From Gordionus sp. m RMFG-2023 (Eukaryota; Nematomorpha; Gordioida; Chordodea; Parachordodidae): 64,000 nucleotides of DNA. Shown here in pieces: positions 45,621-57,165 of this stretch. Numbering within the stretch: the first letter of the stretch is position 1; every line of letters starts with the position of its first letter. The stretch is from assembly GCF_954871325.1 (NCBI RefSeq), contig NC_088775.1, positions 69,913,561 to 69,977,560 of the forward strand, read 5' to 3'. Made by a program: the position numbers and the translations under genes. The notes under the pieces are model-generated. The model saw nothing but the letters and a program-made list of their open reading frames with translations. It did not search any database and was not told the origin of the DNA.

Positions 45621-46559
45621 AAATATTATCCTTAAAAAGATCATATAAAATCATCAAAAAAGTTTCATAAAATCCACCTCATTTAATAAAAAAATAGATA
45701 ATTTTAAAAAAATGATAAAAAAATTATAAAAGATTTCACCTAAAAGATTGTTTATTTATCTAATAAAATTTACAATATAATTCCTCAATAAAAGATGTAT
45801 TTATAAAGAAGATTGTGAAAATCACTAATAAATTATATTTAAAAAGAATATTACAATTTTACAATATAGCAGCATATTATTTTTTTTATTAAAATAACAT
45901 CAAATAAATAAATTTATTTTCATTTCAAAATATAATAATATAAATAAAAAATATTAAATCATATCATGTTTATTTGTTGATAATAATAAAATATTTACAA
46001 TAAATATAAATAAAATAAATTATTTTACTAAAATAAATAAATAATAATTAATACTAAGCATCGATGCAGAATTTTGACTAATTTAATTTTAGCAGATTTA
46101 TATAGGCTTAGCCGATTTTTAGGCTTAACCTAATTAGGTTTAGCCGATTTTTAGTTTTAGCCGATTTTTAGGCTTACCTAATTAGGCTTAGCCGATTTTT
46201 AGGCTTAGCTTTATTAGGCTTAGGCGTAGTTTTTAGCCGATTACGCAACACTAGTAAGATACAAGATACTTGTATTTTTTTTTTAAAGTATCTAAGATAC
46301 AAGATACTTTTTTAAAAAACTTTAAATAGTCAAAATCTGTATAAAGCTTTATTTTCTTATCTATAATATAAATTTATAAAAAAATATTTAAAATAAATTG
46401 TAGAAAATGACAAATTTATTATAAAAGATAATGCAATATTCCATTTAATAATTATATAATTAGTAAATAATAATAAATCAGCATCATATATCAGCATTAT
46501 TTTTTAATATTATTAATTTTTCAAATGATTTATCGTTCAATCTTTGACGATTTGGTCTA

Positions 46560-47670
46560 TTAACCATATTAGCAAAGCTAAATTATCTTTCAACGGGGGC
46601 TGAGGAGGGTAATATTGTGTTATATTTAATAAATATTTCTTTTATATATTTATAACTATTTAACATATTTATACTCCGCCTGTCATCTTTCATATAATTT
46701 AGGACCTCTATTTCAATATCATTTATTGAATCATTAGAATTGGATGTGGTACTTTTAAGGCAAAAGTAATCATCATCTTCATCAATTGAAGATTTTGTTG
46801 AAGTATTAATTTCAATATTATTTTTAAAAACAATTAAAACTTCATATAATAACATATCCTGAAGGTATATTTTTTCTTTTTCACCATCAATCCAACGATT
46901 TTTAAAATAAGGATTAGAGAAATAGTTGCCAATAATGCACTTTTAAAATTGTTATCAAAATCATATATATTTTTAAATCTTTTATTTAAATAATTTTCTA
47001 TGACAATAGCTAATGGTTTGCAAAATTGTAGATTGGTTTGAATTAAATTTGTAATTTTTTTAAAAGGACATTTAAAATTGGAGCTGATTCTCCATAATAG
47101 CAGTTGATTTCACTCTGTATTTTGTCAATCGCTAAAGCCAATGGGGCCATTATATTGCAATATTCTTCTAAATATTGAATTTCAATATCTCTTAATTTAG
47201 GAAATTCTAATTTTTGACATAATTTAGGAAGTTCGCTAAATTTTAATAAACTATGAAGACTATCATACAAACTATTCCATCTAGTGCAATAAGGTGTAAC
47301 TAATTGTTTTCCTAAAACTGCTTTGATAGGTTCTGCAGTTTTAGGCCTATTATTTGCATTCCATAGCTTAGTACATTTAGCTATTGCAGGATGATGAATT
47401 TTAGAATGTTAGGAGAATCCTTAATAGCTCTCTAGACATCTGTTGTGGCAATTAGACCTAACGTATGGCACAAACAACGAATGTGTTGAGGCAATGTTAT
47501 TGAGGCTTCTTTAGACCCTTAAATAAACAAATAAATAATTTTATTTGAATAAAAATTTTTACTAAATTTACAATATCATAATAAATTTTAAAGAAGTATT
47601 AAATAATACTTTCAATGATTTCGAATTCTATATATTTATCATCATTGATGTCAAAGTCATTCTAGACTTA
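46560..47670 (-). pseudogene. hAT transposase, decayed
   Basis: Minus-strand blocks in order are an acidic NDDKYIEFEIIES segment (about 47605-47660), a probable intron ending TTTATTTAAG at 47520, LPQHIRCLCHTLGLIATTDV, then MYDSLHSLLKFSELPKL (47043-47270). The C-terminal NTILPSSAPVER (46583-46855) is the hAT dimerisation block. The order and motifs fit BED-type hAT transposases common in arthropods. Several stops and shifts (for example near 47400, 47290 and 46900-47040) separate the blocks. The enzyme is not functional as it stands. Confidence 0.8.
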
Positions 47671-47849
47671 CGCCAAATGGCGTATTAGCAAGAAATAAAA
47701 GTTATATTTTTTCTTATTTATACGCATTTTCCGAATCGATAAAAAAGTTACGAAAATATAACGAATCATTTAAAATTTGTATTTATAATAAAATGGATGT
47801 ATAAATAATATCGTGGACGAAATTTAGTAAACTATAAAAAGCAATATAA

Positions 47850-48640
47850 AAATTTAAAATACATAAATCTTTATATATCCGATTTTAGAACGTCACCAAA
47901 AAGTACTACCATAGTAATACCTTTTTAAAATACATAAATCTTTATATATCAGATTTTAGAATGTCACCAAAAAGTACTACCATAGTAATACCTTAAATAT
48001 GAAAGAAGGATATATATTTTTATCCTATAAAGATTTACAAGATGCTATAAAGCAATATGAAAATTTAAATTACATAAATCATTATATATCAGATTTTAGA
48101 ATGTCACCAAAAAGTACTACCATAGTAATACCTTACTATTTCCCAATATTTAGTAAACTATAAAGCAATATAAAAATTTAAAATACATAAATCTTTATAA
48201 ATCAGATTTTAGAATGTCACCAAAAAGTACTACCATAGTAATACCTTTTTAAAATACATAAATCTTTATATATCAGATTTTAGAATGTCACCAAAAAGTA
48301 ATACCTTTTTAAAATACATAAATCTTTATATATCAGATTTTAGAATGTCACCAAAAAGTACTACCCAATGACATGGTACTACCATAGTAATACCTTACTT
48401 ATTTCCCAATATTTAGTAAACTATAAAGTATCAGATTTTAGAATGTCACCAAAAAGTACTACCAAAGTAATACCTTTTTAAAATACATAAATCTTTATAT
48501 ATTAGATTTTAGAATGTCCCAAAAAGTACTACCATAGTAATACCTTACTTATTTCCCAATATTTAGTAAACTATAAAGCAATGTAAAAATTTAAATTACA
48601 TAAATCTTAAGATGCCTATGAATTAGGAAATTTAGAATGA
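47850..48640 (+). repeat. Irregular tandem array A (50-150-bp units)
   Basis: Units combine ATACATAAATCTTTATATATC, AGATTTTAGAATGTCACC, AAAAAGTACTACCATAGTAA and TACCTT, sometimes with a TTTCCCAATATTTAGTAAACT spacer. Roughly eight to ten copies of the AGATTTTAGAATGTC core are present, in one orientation, with unequal spacing. Confidence 0.85.
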
Positions 48641-48659
48641 TTGAGTAAATAATAAATTT

Positions 48660-49090
48660 TACCTTGTGCTTCAAATTTACAAACAATTACTCATTTTTTA
48701 TATAAATATTTTATTGAATTTATGTTGAAATTTATAAATTATATTGTATGTCTTATTTTAAAGGTTACCTGGGAACATTAAGGTTCTTACCTTGTGATGA
48801 CTTATTCTATAAAATTGACACACAACAATCCCTAACAAGCTTCAAATCTACAAACAATTGCTCATTTTTTATATAATTTTTTTTATTAATTTTATGTTGA
48901 AATTTATAAATTATAATGTATGTTTTATTTTAAAGGTTACTTGGAAACATTAAAGATCTTACCTTGTGATGACTTATTCTATAAAATTGACACACAACAA
49001 TCCCTAGCAAGCTTCAAATTTACAAACAATTACACATTTTTTATATAAATTATTTTATTGAATTTGTTGAAATTTATAAATTATATCTTT
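48660..49090 (+). repeat. Tandem array B (about 180-bp units, 2.5 copies)
   Basis: Units start GCTTCAAATTTACAAACAATT and contain TTATTTTAAAGGTTACCTGG and TTGTGATGACTTATTC. They follow array A directly. Confidence 0.85.
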
Positions 49091-49434
49091 TGATATTATT
49101 TTTTTAAATAGAGTTTAAAAAATAAATTTCTCTTAATGAGCTCCCATAATGTTCTTAATTAATTTACCTAAATTAATTTAATTTTAAAAATTTATGATTG
49201 GACATTTTTAATCATTTTATAAATGATTGTATTAACTTCAATAATATATTTCAATTTAATGAATAAAATTTATTTAATACTATATTTCGTGTATAAATTA
49301 TAATACTATATTTAATTGCATCATTTAATACTATATTTCGATTTAACCCTTCACTAGAAATGTTAAAAATCACTTAAACTTCAAAGGTGGGGTCTATTTT
49401 ATCCCTAATGCAAAATTAATAAAAATTAGATTTA

Positions 49435-49790
49435 AATAAAAAATTTAATTTGTAGGCAAAATTCTCCTAAAAATAACTTAAATATTTTACCATGAAAAAA
49501 ATTAAATTTGTATGCAAAATCTCCTAAAAATAACTTAAATATTTTACCATAAAAAAAATTAAATTTGTAGGCAAAATTCACCTAAAATATGCGGAATTAA
49601 TAATTCCTATATTTTACCACAAAAAAATTAAATTTGTAGGAAAAATTCTCCAAAAAATAACTTAAATATTTTACCACAAAAAAAATTAAATTTGTATGCA
49701 AAATTCTCCTAAATATAACTTAAATATGCGCAATTAATAATTCCTATATTTTACCATAAAAAATTTATAGGCAAAAATAAAAAATTTAAA
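49435..49790 (+). repeat. Tandem array C (55-65-bp units)
   Basis: About six units of ATTAAATTTGTAGGCAAAAT, TCTCCTAAAAATAACTTAAA and TATTTTACCA-AAAAAA. A poly-C run at 49822-49837 follows. Nothing is recognised between 49840 and 50200. Confidence 0.85.
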
Positions 49791-50205
49791 AAAAAAACCA
49801 TAAAAAAAATAAAAATAATATACCCCCCCCCCCCCCGACAGTGTTAACACCTTATTAAAACTTATTTGGTGGCAATTTTTTTTTATTTGAAAAAATGATA
49901 TTCATGTTATATACTAAATTTTTTATATAGTCATTTTTGAGTTGATGATAAAAAAAAAGATTAATTCAGATTTTAAAAATACAAATTAATCAAAGTAAAA
50001 TAATAATTGGGATGATTATATGGTGTTGGTGTTGTAATGAAATGTATATAAAAATGGTATGATTAAAAAAGATATCTTTGTAGTCTATATATCTATTTAT
50101 AATATGTTAAAATAGGATAAATAAAAAAAAATATGCATAAAAACAAGACAAATACAATCAACTAAAATACTTTTGGTAAAAAATATAAAATATCAACATT
50201 TGTAA

Positions 50206-51283
50206 TTAATCTTCAAAATCAATAACATTTACAAAATGGGATTCAGGATTGTTAATATAAATGTTTTGGTCAAATTTTTTTATATTTCCATCATCATATT
50301 TAAATGGTGGATACATTTGCTAGCAAAATGAAGCTCCATACCTAGCATACACCAATATCGGGGTATTGAGAAGTGTGGCAACACTTCGCAATTCAATATC
50401 CGTTGCCCATTCACCATTCTTATTTGCCTTTTCTATTACATACTGTTGCACATCATCTTCACACGTATTTTGACCCTGAGTATAATCTAATATATTTTTT
50501 ATCATTATTTTTTGCAGCATCAGCAAGACCATATGTGATCTAATCAAACCATAGGAGTCTTGTTTTCCTGTTATCTCCATACATATACATCTAATTATTT
50601 TTTAAAAAATTTAATTATGTTACTGTTTCTAAAAACCTATCAATGTTTTAAAAAAATAATATTATGAATTAATATAGGATACAATCATTAAAATTTAAGG
50701 TAAAGAAAGAAACAAAACCATATTCTATGTATATTAGTAAAAAAAATACAACAATTATTTTTAAATTTTTAATTACCGGTAAAAGCAATTCCCATCTAGC
50801 TTTGTTTCCAATCGTGATGGAGCAGTTAGTACCCTTCCTATATTTTGAGAGACTTTTTTTTTTGCTGACGCTAAATTTAAGCTAGTAGCATGATATTTCC
50901 TCCAAATATTGGTAGTTGGATTATAAAAATGTTTAAATGTATGTTGAATGATTTTAACGAGTGGGTCATCTATGGCTTTAAATATTTAAAAAAATTAAAT
51001 TAATCATGATATTTAAGAATTACAATTAACTGTATATAATTATAAAATTACAATTTTTGAACTTTGAGTCTGAGTATACAAAGTCTAAGTCCACTTGAAG
51101 ATCCTTCAAAAGGTGTAAAGGAGATTTTTTATAATCTAAAAAAAGTTTAAAAATTTGTATTTATCAACAATTTACCTTAACTATTTTTGGGTCAACAAAG
51201 TTTTGGGAATTAAGGTCTTGTTGAAATTTTAACTTTTTATCTATATGATTTTCTTTGGATTTGTATGCCTTTTCTATATAATA
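50206..51283 (-). pseudogene. OTU-type cysteine protease gene fragment
   Basis: The minus strand gives a spliced OTU domain. An exon at about 50785-50975 reads AIDDPLVKIIQHTFKHFYNP ... LETKLDGNCFYR, where DGNC holds the catalytic Cys. The last exon (50206 to about 50598) has CMEITGKQDSYGLIRSHMVL, EWATDIELRSVATLLNTPIL and NNPESHFVNVID, where SHF holds the catalytic His. Two upstream exon-like pieces, DYKKSPLHLLKDLQVDLDF (51060-51144) and KLKFQQDLNSQNFVDPKIVK (ending in a GTAAAT donor near 51176), run up to the Helitron end at 51284. One in-frame TAG replaces an expected Trp near 50327. OTU domains occur both in host deubiquitinases and inside several transposon types, so origin is open. Confidence 0.7.
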
Positions 51284-51330
51284 CTAGTTGATAACCCGTA
51301 AAAAATGACGGGGATGAGAATTTTATTCGT
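51284..51330 (-). terminator. Helitron 3-prime hairpin and CTAG end
   Basis: On the minus strand CCCGT and ACGGG pair around a T-rich loop, followed by TTATCAA and CTAG. This structure is the transposition terminator of Helitrons. Confidence 0.8.
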
Positions 51331-51832
51331 TCTTTTACGATAATTCTTTTTACCCCTCCCCCTCCTCCTTCAGGCCAATTCCAATCCATTAAGACTAAGA
51401 GAGAGGAATTGTCTTTTTTATTCAATGATTGATGAATAATATATTTTACCTTTATTTGATGATGGATGAATCAGACATTTTCCTTTTTATGAGATGTGAT
51501 TTTGAAATTTATATTTTAAATTACAAAAATGAAACAATATCTCTTATTAGCACCCTAAATACTAACATTATTTACCAGAGCTCCTGTTAGTCAGAATTAC
51601 TGTTCACTCCCCACCGCGTGAAGGTAGGAGATGGATTTTAGGGGAGCAAAGAAATGAAAAAAAGAATGAAAATAAGAAGGAAGAAATAGAAAAAAAGAGA
51701 CAAAGATATGAATTATAAGAAAATATAATAAATATTTATACTTCAAGAGTTGATGATTATCGGGTTACAACACATATGCATTTGTAGCCATATAAAAAAT
51801 ATAATATAATAAATTTTATAATATAGAAAATT

Positions 51833-52225
51833 TTACCTAAAAAAGGAGATTTCAATCTCTTTTCTTTGCTCAAGGTGGTTTCGTTTTTGAAGATGATGTT
51901 GTGATTTCCTTGCTCGTAGTTTGTCGTAAATAACCTGAAATAAAACGTGTAAATTGAAATTAAATAGAATATACTGTTGTTGGTGAGGAAGATGGTTTAA
52001 CGATGGTGAAGAAGTTCTCTTTTTTTGCTCAATGTAGTTTCGTTTTTGAAGATGATGTTGTGATTTTCTTGCTCGTAGTTTGCTGTAAATAACCTGAAAT
52101 AAAACGTGTAAATTGAAATTATAAAATAGAATATACTGTTTTTGGTGAGGAAGATGGTTTAGCGATGGTGAAGAAGTTCTCTTTTCTTTGCTCAAGGTGG
52201 TTTAGTTTTTGAAGATGATGTAAAG
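51833..52225 (-). repeat. Tandem exon-like units downstream of Helitron helicase
   Basis: About 2.3 units of roughly 160 bp encode, in one 120-codon minus frame, KRTSSPSLNHLPHQ-QYILF, NFNLHVLFQVIY-KLRARKSQHH and LQKRN-EQ. Each unit contains TTTACACGTTTTATTTCAG followed by GTTATTTAC, which looks like a splice acceptor, so part of the open frame may be intron. No known domain is seen. Confidence 0.6.
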
Positions 52226-52280
52226 TTGGTGATTTGATGGTGAATAACAAAGTTGGTGACTTTTTTAAATTTCTTACAAA

Positions 52281-54016
52281 TTATGAATTTAAGATTTCAT
52301 TATATACGATATTTTGTGTGAATGTTTTATCATTTTTTAAAATTTTTCCTTGTAATTCTGATGGCAAAATCATAATTTTCATATTATTTTGAGATTTACA
52401 TCTAGTAAGAGCCACATATAGTTGTCCATGGGCAAAGACGGGCTCAGGGAGGAATAAGCCTACATGATCAAAAGTTTGTCCTTGACTTTTATTTATTGTA
52501 ATCACAAAAGCGGGAATTATAGGAAACTGTCGTCTTTTTAAAGTAAATGGTAACTTGGAGCTAGATCTATTCGTGGGAGAAAAACTCGATAACCCTTATT
52601 AGTGCCTGTCAATACCTCAGCGTCGATAAAATTAATATGTAAATGTCGTATGATTAAACGGGTACCATTACAAAGTCCTTTCTTTGGGCTCAAGTTGCGT
52701 AATAGCATAACAATTGTACCAACCTTAAGTGTTAGCTTGTGAGGTGGCATACCGGATGGAGTTTGTGAATGCAAAAGTTCTAGTGGAAAATTCAGTATAT
52801 CATCCTTATTATCGCTTTCAATGGAATCTGCACTATAATAATGTTTGATAGGGCCTGAAATTATATTAATGATATCGTTGTTGAGGGTAAGTGCAATTTT
52901 ATTTTTGGTGGTTAATATTATTTTAGTAGAAAGACTATCTATATCAGCAATTTCTATAGAATTACCATACACACATTTTATTAATGAATCATTTTCAAGC
53001 AAATAAGGTGGGATTTCAACACTATTTGTAGGAAGATCAGAATTGCTGCGTGATAGCCCATCTCCAATTTTAAGTAACCAAGCATTGTAATCAACTTGAT
53101 CTGATGAAATACGCATATTATCAATCAAATGTATTATTTTAAAATAACTCCATAAATATGAACTTTTTATACAGGACTCTATAATATCGACTTTGGAGCC
53201 TTTAGGCACTACTGGTAAAGTCTGTCTAAAATCACCACCTAATAAAATTACTTTTCCGCCAAATGGGTGGGAATTTTTTATAATGTCTTTAAGTAATCGG
53301 TCAATGCATCGCAAAGCGTGTTTAGTCATCATTGTGGCCTCATCAATAATAATCAATTTGCTATTTTTAATGTCTAGAGCTAGCGAACTATGTAAATTCA
53401 TATGGGATGTAGAAGTTTCAAAGATAGGCACAGGTAATTTAAATCCGCTATGGATGGTTCTTCCCCCCTTTAAAAGAATAGAGAATATGCCGGTGGTTGC
53501 AAAAGGCAATACAATTTGATTTTTTGCTCTTATATAACACATTAAGGTATTGTAAAGATACGTTTTACCTGAACCTCCAGGGCCATCCACGAAGAAATAT
53601 CTTTCTGGAATATTTTCTAATTCAATCGCTTGTATAATTAAATCAAAAGCATATTTTTGTAATCGGTTTAATTTAGATATACGCTCGATTGAATCGGCAG
53701 CTTCAACATGGGCATCATAATGTTGTTTTGGGGGAATTTTTGTAGGTGAAGGAAGATCAAAACTTTGACAGCATAAACCATGATCAAGAAAAACGTTTTC
53801 AATGTCCATTAAAGCCATGTTTATTGCAATTACTTCTGAATATTGACGCAAATAATCTTCAATCATCATAAATCTGAACCTATTCCATAGATATGCAGGA
53901 TTTTCAGGCTGACAAAAAATGCAGATAAAGGCAAAAGTACTCCGAAGTTGTGACGGCATTTGATATATTGATCCCTCTTCTAAGCATGATTCCCACTCTT
54001 TATCATCTGATAACAA
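52281..54016 (-). pseudogene. Helitron PIF1-type helicase domain
   Basis: The main frame 52538-54016 (492 codons) has Walker A FVDGPGGSGKTYLYN, Walker B LIIIDEATMMTK, GGKVILLGGDFRQTLPVV and LKVGTIVMLLRNLSPKKGLC. The last motifs (INKSQGQTFDHVGLFL and GQLYVALTRCKS) are in a separate frame at 52281-52505, so one frameshift lies near 52530-52560. This 5-prime-to-3-prime SF1B helicase unwinds DNA during rolling-circle transposition. It is otherwise complete in its conserved motifs. Confidence 0.9.
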
Positions 54017-54038
54017 ATTTCTTTTAATAGCTGCCTCT

Positions 54039-55443
54039 TTAAGTACTCATTAAAATTCCATTAATAGTTTTTAAATAATCAAAACTTGTAGCCCCGCTAA
54101 CATGAAGTAATAATAATCGAAGGAAGAATCGTTCACCAGAATTAGGATGAACGGAATACATTCTCGAAATTACATTTAATCGTTTTTTTCTTAGTTTCCA
54201 ATGGTAATTTGTAAACACATAATGATAAGGTATTTCCCTATAAAGATATTGTCTAGCATTTAGATCTGTCTTATTTAACTCAAACCATGCCGTTAAAGTA
54301 GTATGTTTATTTTCTGATCTCAATAAAGCATCTCTTTCATGTCCAGCAGTGAAATATACTGGCTGTTGTAAAGGTAAATGAATTCCTAAGCGAATAACAG
54401 CGTGCGAGCGGTCATGGAGATTATTGCACTCACATATCGCGCATTTAAATGTGATTTAATTTCGTCATGAATATTTATATTTGAAGCAACATTAATGTCA
54501 ACATTAGTACAGTCATAGCCCTTATAAATATACTTAAAGATATATTTTACCGATTTAATAGATGTACAAATTTCCACGTCAATGTGAACATTGAATTTTA
54601 ACATTAGATATCGATTATATGGAATAACATAACGATTATCCGTAGGTTTACCGGAAAGAATTGTAATACCATTATCTCGCCTTTTATAATATGGATACCC
54701 ATCAATATTTGGTCTTGTTTCCATTTGAAAATTCTTCGGAAATTTTTTGGTACATATGCCATTTTCCATGCAAGGCGATTTGGGGTTAAATATCCCGCAA
54801 GGACCATGTATCATAAAATGGGTAACAATCTGAAAAGGTTTAGGATCGAGAATTTTATCTGGCATTTCGGCACAAACAAATTTATCTATAGCTTGAGATG
54901 TTTCAATTTTGCTATCATCGTTTAAAATAATAAGTATATGGGCATGAGGCAAACCTCTTATTTGGAACTCGATTGTATATATAAAAGCCATAGATTTACC
55001 AAATAATTTTTTTTATTTATATCGAACAATAATTCATTTAATTTCAATTTAAAAACACGGGCTATTAAATCTGGTCTATCTGTAGGACTTTGCCCGGGAA
55101 ATAGATTTTCCTTAATTTCACGCCAATTAGGATTGCATGTAAAAGTAATAAACAAATCAGGTTTGCCAAATTTGAGCACAATGGCCATTGCATCGTGATA
55201 GCGTTCTCGTATATTTCTTTGAGAACCTTGAAAAGATGATGGTAATATTACTGCTTTGCCGGGAATTATATTGTTTGACTTTGTTTCCAAGTAGTCCATT
55301 AATCCAGAATATTCATCTACTCGTAATTTTGGCTGATTTTGTCTAATAAAATTTAATATTCGCCTCAACCTGTAAATAGGAATCAACAATATATTGTTGT
55401 GATAATTTCCCAGCAAAAAGGATTGGGTTGAATTCATTTTCAC
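54039..55443 (-). pseudogene. Helitron HUH Rep nuclease domain
   Basis: Motif 1 is DLFITFTCNPNW (in 54958-55443). The HUH metal-binding motif is GLPHAHILI (in 54386-54991). The two-tyrosine motif is KYIFKYIYKGYD (about 54520), with both Tyr residues of the Y2 class present. Linker sequence 54039-54323 leads to the helicase. Frames change near 54330-54390, 54040 and 54960. The domain nicks and joins single strands at Helitron ends. Confidence 0.9.
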
Positions 55444-56350
55444 GAATTGCTAATCTAAATATTTTAAACTGTAGTAGTAAGATATTTGTCCTTGTACGCC
55501 CTGTATCTTCACCCTTTAAATCTGGTTTCCAACCAGGGTCACCAAAAGGAAATAATAGAGGATATACCATTGGATCAAAATTAGGGCTTAATATATTTAT
55601 ATTTATCAGATCACTACCATCAACTCGAGGATAGACCTTGATATCCCGTTTAAATGGGGGTTCACCATCATCATTTGTAAAAATCATAGCTACTTCATCT
55701 ATATTAGGAATGTTATATCTTCGCTTGTCACTTGAGCGATCTGCACAAAAAATCATATTGATTTTTTGAACTGGACGATTTTCTTGAATAGCCCTATTTT
55801 TTTCTTCTTTCTCAATTTCTCCCAAGGTTTTAAAACTAATAGAAAATGGGTTATTCTGTCTTATTAAAATATCTAATCTTTTTAAGAGATCCTCATTGCA
55901 ACCAGAATTTTCTTTCATGTGTAACCTGCCATTAACAGCCTGGGTGGTCTCAAGGACATATAGTTGTGCAAATTTAGGAGGCATCCCAGTGGAAGGATAT
56001 AAATGAGATGTTCGGTGATAAATTTGCCCATGAACTCTAAAACAATATGGGCCTGGGTTTAAACTATTAGAAATCTGTGCTCCCATGGATGCGAACGCAA
56101 GTGAACTATTATAAGATCTTATATATTTCATAAAGTTTGAATGAAATTCATTGTTAGGATTAGATAAAAGGTCTTGTAAAAAAGGAATATATCGGATTGA
56201 TGGTATCTTAACTTTACCCTTATGACAGCAATTCTTAATTTGCCATCTGTGGGTTTTTCCAATAAAAAATTTAGAGAATCGCAATAATCGCACTTAGTGT
56301 TGAGTAATCCACAATAATGTTCTTGTACTAATGATTGTTGTGCAGAAATA
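55343..56350 (-). pseudogene. Helitron N-terminal region (Helitron-like N)
   Basis: The frame 55343-56293 contains NCCHKGKVKIPSI, SLAFASMGAQ, YCFRVHGQIYHRTSHLYP, FAQLYVLE, MVYPLLFPFGDPGW and a TRTNILLL block, the usual order upstream of Rep motif 1. Just upstream in another frame is EHYCGLLNTKCDYCDS, part of the same zinc-finger-like segment. A splice-acceptor-like TTTATTTTAG lies at about 56357, so an earlier exon is likely. Confidence 0.85.
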
Positions 56351-56665
56351 TTTATCTAAAATAAATAAAATAAATTTGAAGCCTGCTAAAAATTATACAT
56401 ATAATTTAATATTTTTGTGATTATTCAGAGACCTGCAGACCCGGTGTAATTGTAAAATCAATACCATCAAAAATCAATACGTTATTGATTTTTATAAATC
56501 TTTGATTCGTCATTTATATATGAATCACAAAATTTTATAAACTCAATCAATAAGGTCCATTTAATTTATTTGAATTCATAATATCATTTATAAAACTTTG
56601 AATCAACAATTATATAGCACTTCACAAATTACAAATAATGAGTAAACAAATATAAAATATATAGG

Positions 56666-56972
56666 TGTTGCGTTATATACTTTTTGTTTTTGAATTCTTT
56701 TTGTTTTTGAATTTTTTATAATCTAATTTTTATTATTTATATAATCTAATTTTGGTTATTTGTTATAATCTAATTTTATTTTATAAACGGCGTAACCTTA
56801 CTTTTTTAATATTATTTTACTTTTTTGTATTTCGTTTATATTCTAATTTGGACTTATAAAAAATGTATATAATAGAAGTGTGAAATGGAAAAAATAGTAT
56901 TAATAGTATTAATAAAGTTAAATATAAATAAACACCTTTTTACCTTTGTGCACGTATTCATGTTACTCTACA
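56666..56972 (+). repeat. 5-prime LTR of gypsy C
   Basis: 307 bp, TG...CA ends, preceded by ATAGG. It contains a repeated CTAATTTTTATTATTTATATAAT tract and TATAATAGAAGTGTGAAATGG near the likely transcription start region. Confidence 0.94.
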
Positions 56973-57165
56973 TGGTGCTCCAGTTTTGGCAAAAGAAACT
57001 ATCCTCATGGAAATTTTTTTTTAAAAATAAAATTTTTTTCCCTTTGTAAATATGGTTAATAAAAAAAATTATAAAATGATACAAACAATTCTATATAAGA
57101 TGGATAAAAAGGGTAAGTCATTTCAAAATTATTTTCATCAATTATGTTCGCCTTCAAAGTACTAA

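Larger units (their letters stand above)
42136..46253. mobile_element. Giant hAT-type foldback element
   Basis: This 4.1-kb element is almost wholly two inverted arms. The ends read TAGTGTTGCGTAATCGGC ... GCCGATTACGCAACACTA, with a perfect 8-bp TSD GTAAGATA. Each arm has about 160 bp of TCGGCTAAGCCTAAAAA-type repeats, about 460 bp of unique arm sequence, then a tandem array of roughly 119-bp units (12 left, 11 right, inverted). The loop is about 44110-44420. No transposase is encoded; the open frames inside are array by-products (recurrent TIMTIVTFLWYIFTKF). It must move in trans. Confidence 0.93.
42028..47670 (-). mobile_element. hAT element with transposase, split by a foldback element
   Basis: The left terminus CAGGGTTGCGCAAATTTTCAG at 42028 is a typical hAT end. 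It is followed by AGATACAGATACTTTATG subterminal repeats that resume after 46261 (CAAGATACTTGTATTT, AAGTATCTAAGATAC). A minus-strand transposase occupies about 46560-47670. The right terminus was not found and may be lost in the arrays beyond 47850. A 4.1-kb foldback element is inserted in the subterminal repeats. Confidence 0.75.
51284..56360 (-). mobile_element. Helitron (Rep/helicase), minus strand
   Basis: The 3-prime terminus at 51284 reads CTAG followed by T on the minus strand. It is preceded by a hairpin CCCGT-CATTTTTT-ACGGG and TTATCAA, a textbook Helitron end. Upstream on the minus strand are exon-like tandem repeats (51833-52225), PIF1-type helicase (52281-54016), HUH Rep (54386-55443) and an N-terminal region with a zinc-finger-like segment (55343-56350). 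The 5-prime TC end was not identified and may lie right of 56360. About five frame breaks make it inactive. Confidence 0.85.

Noticed and set aside
53193-53519. Plus-strand 108-codon frame
   Set aside because: Antisense to the Helitron helicase motifs, without its own domain.
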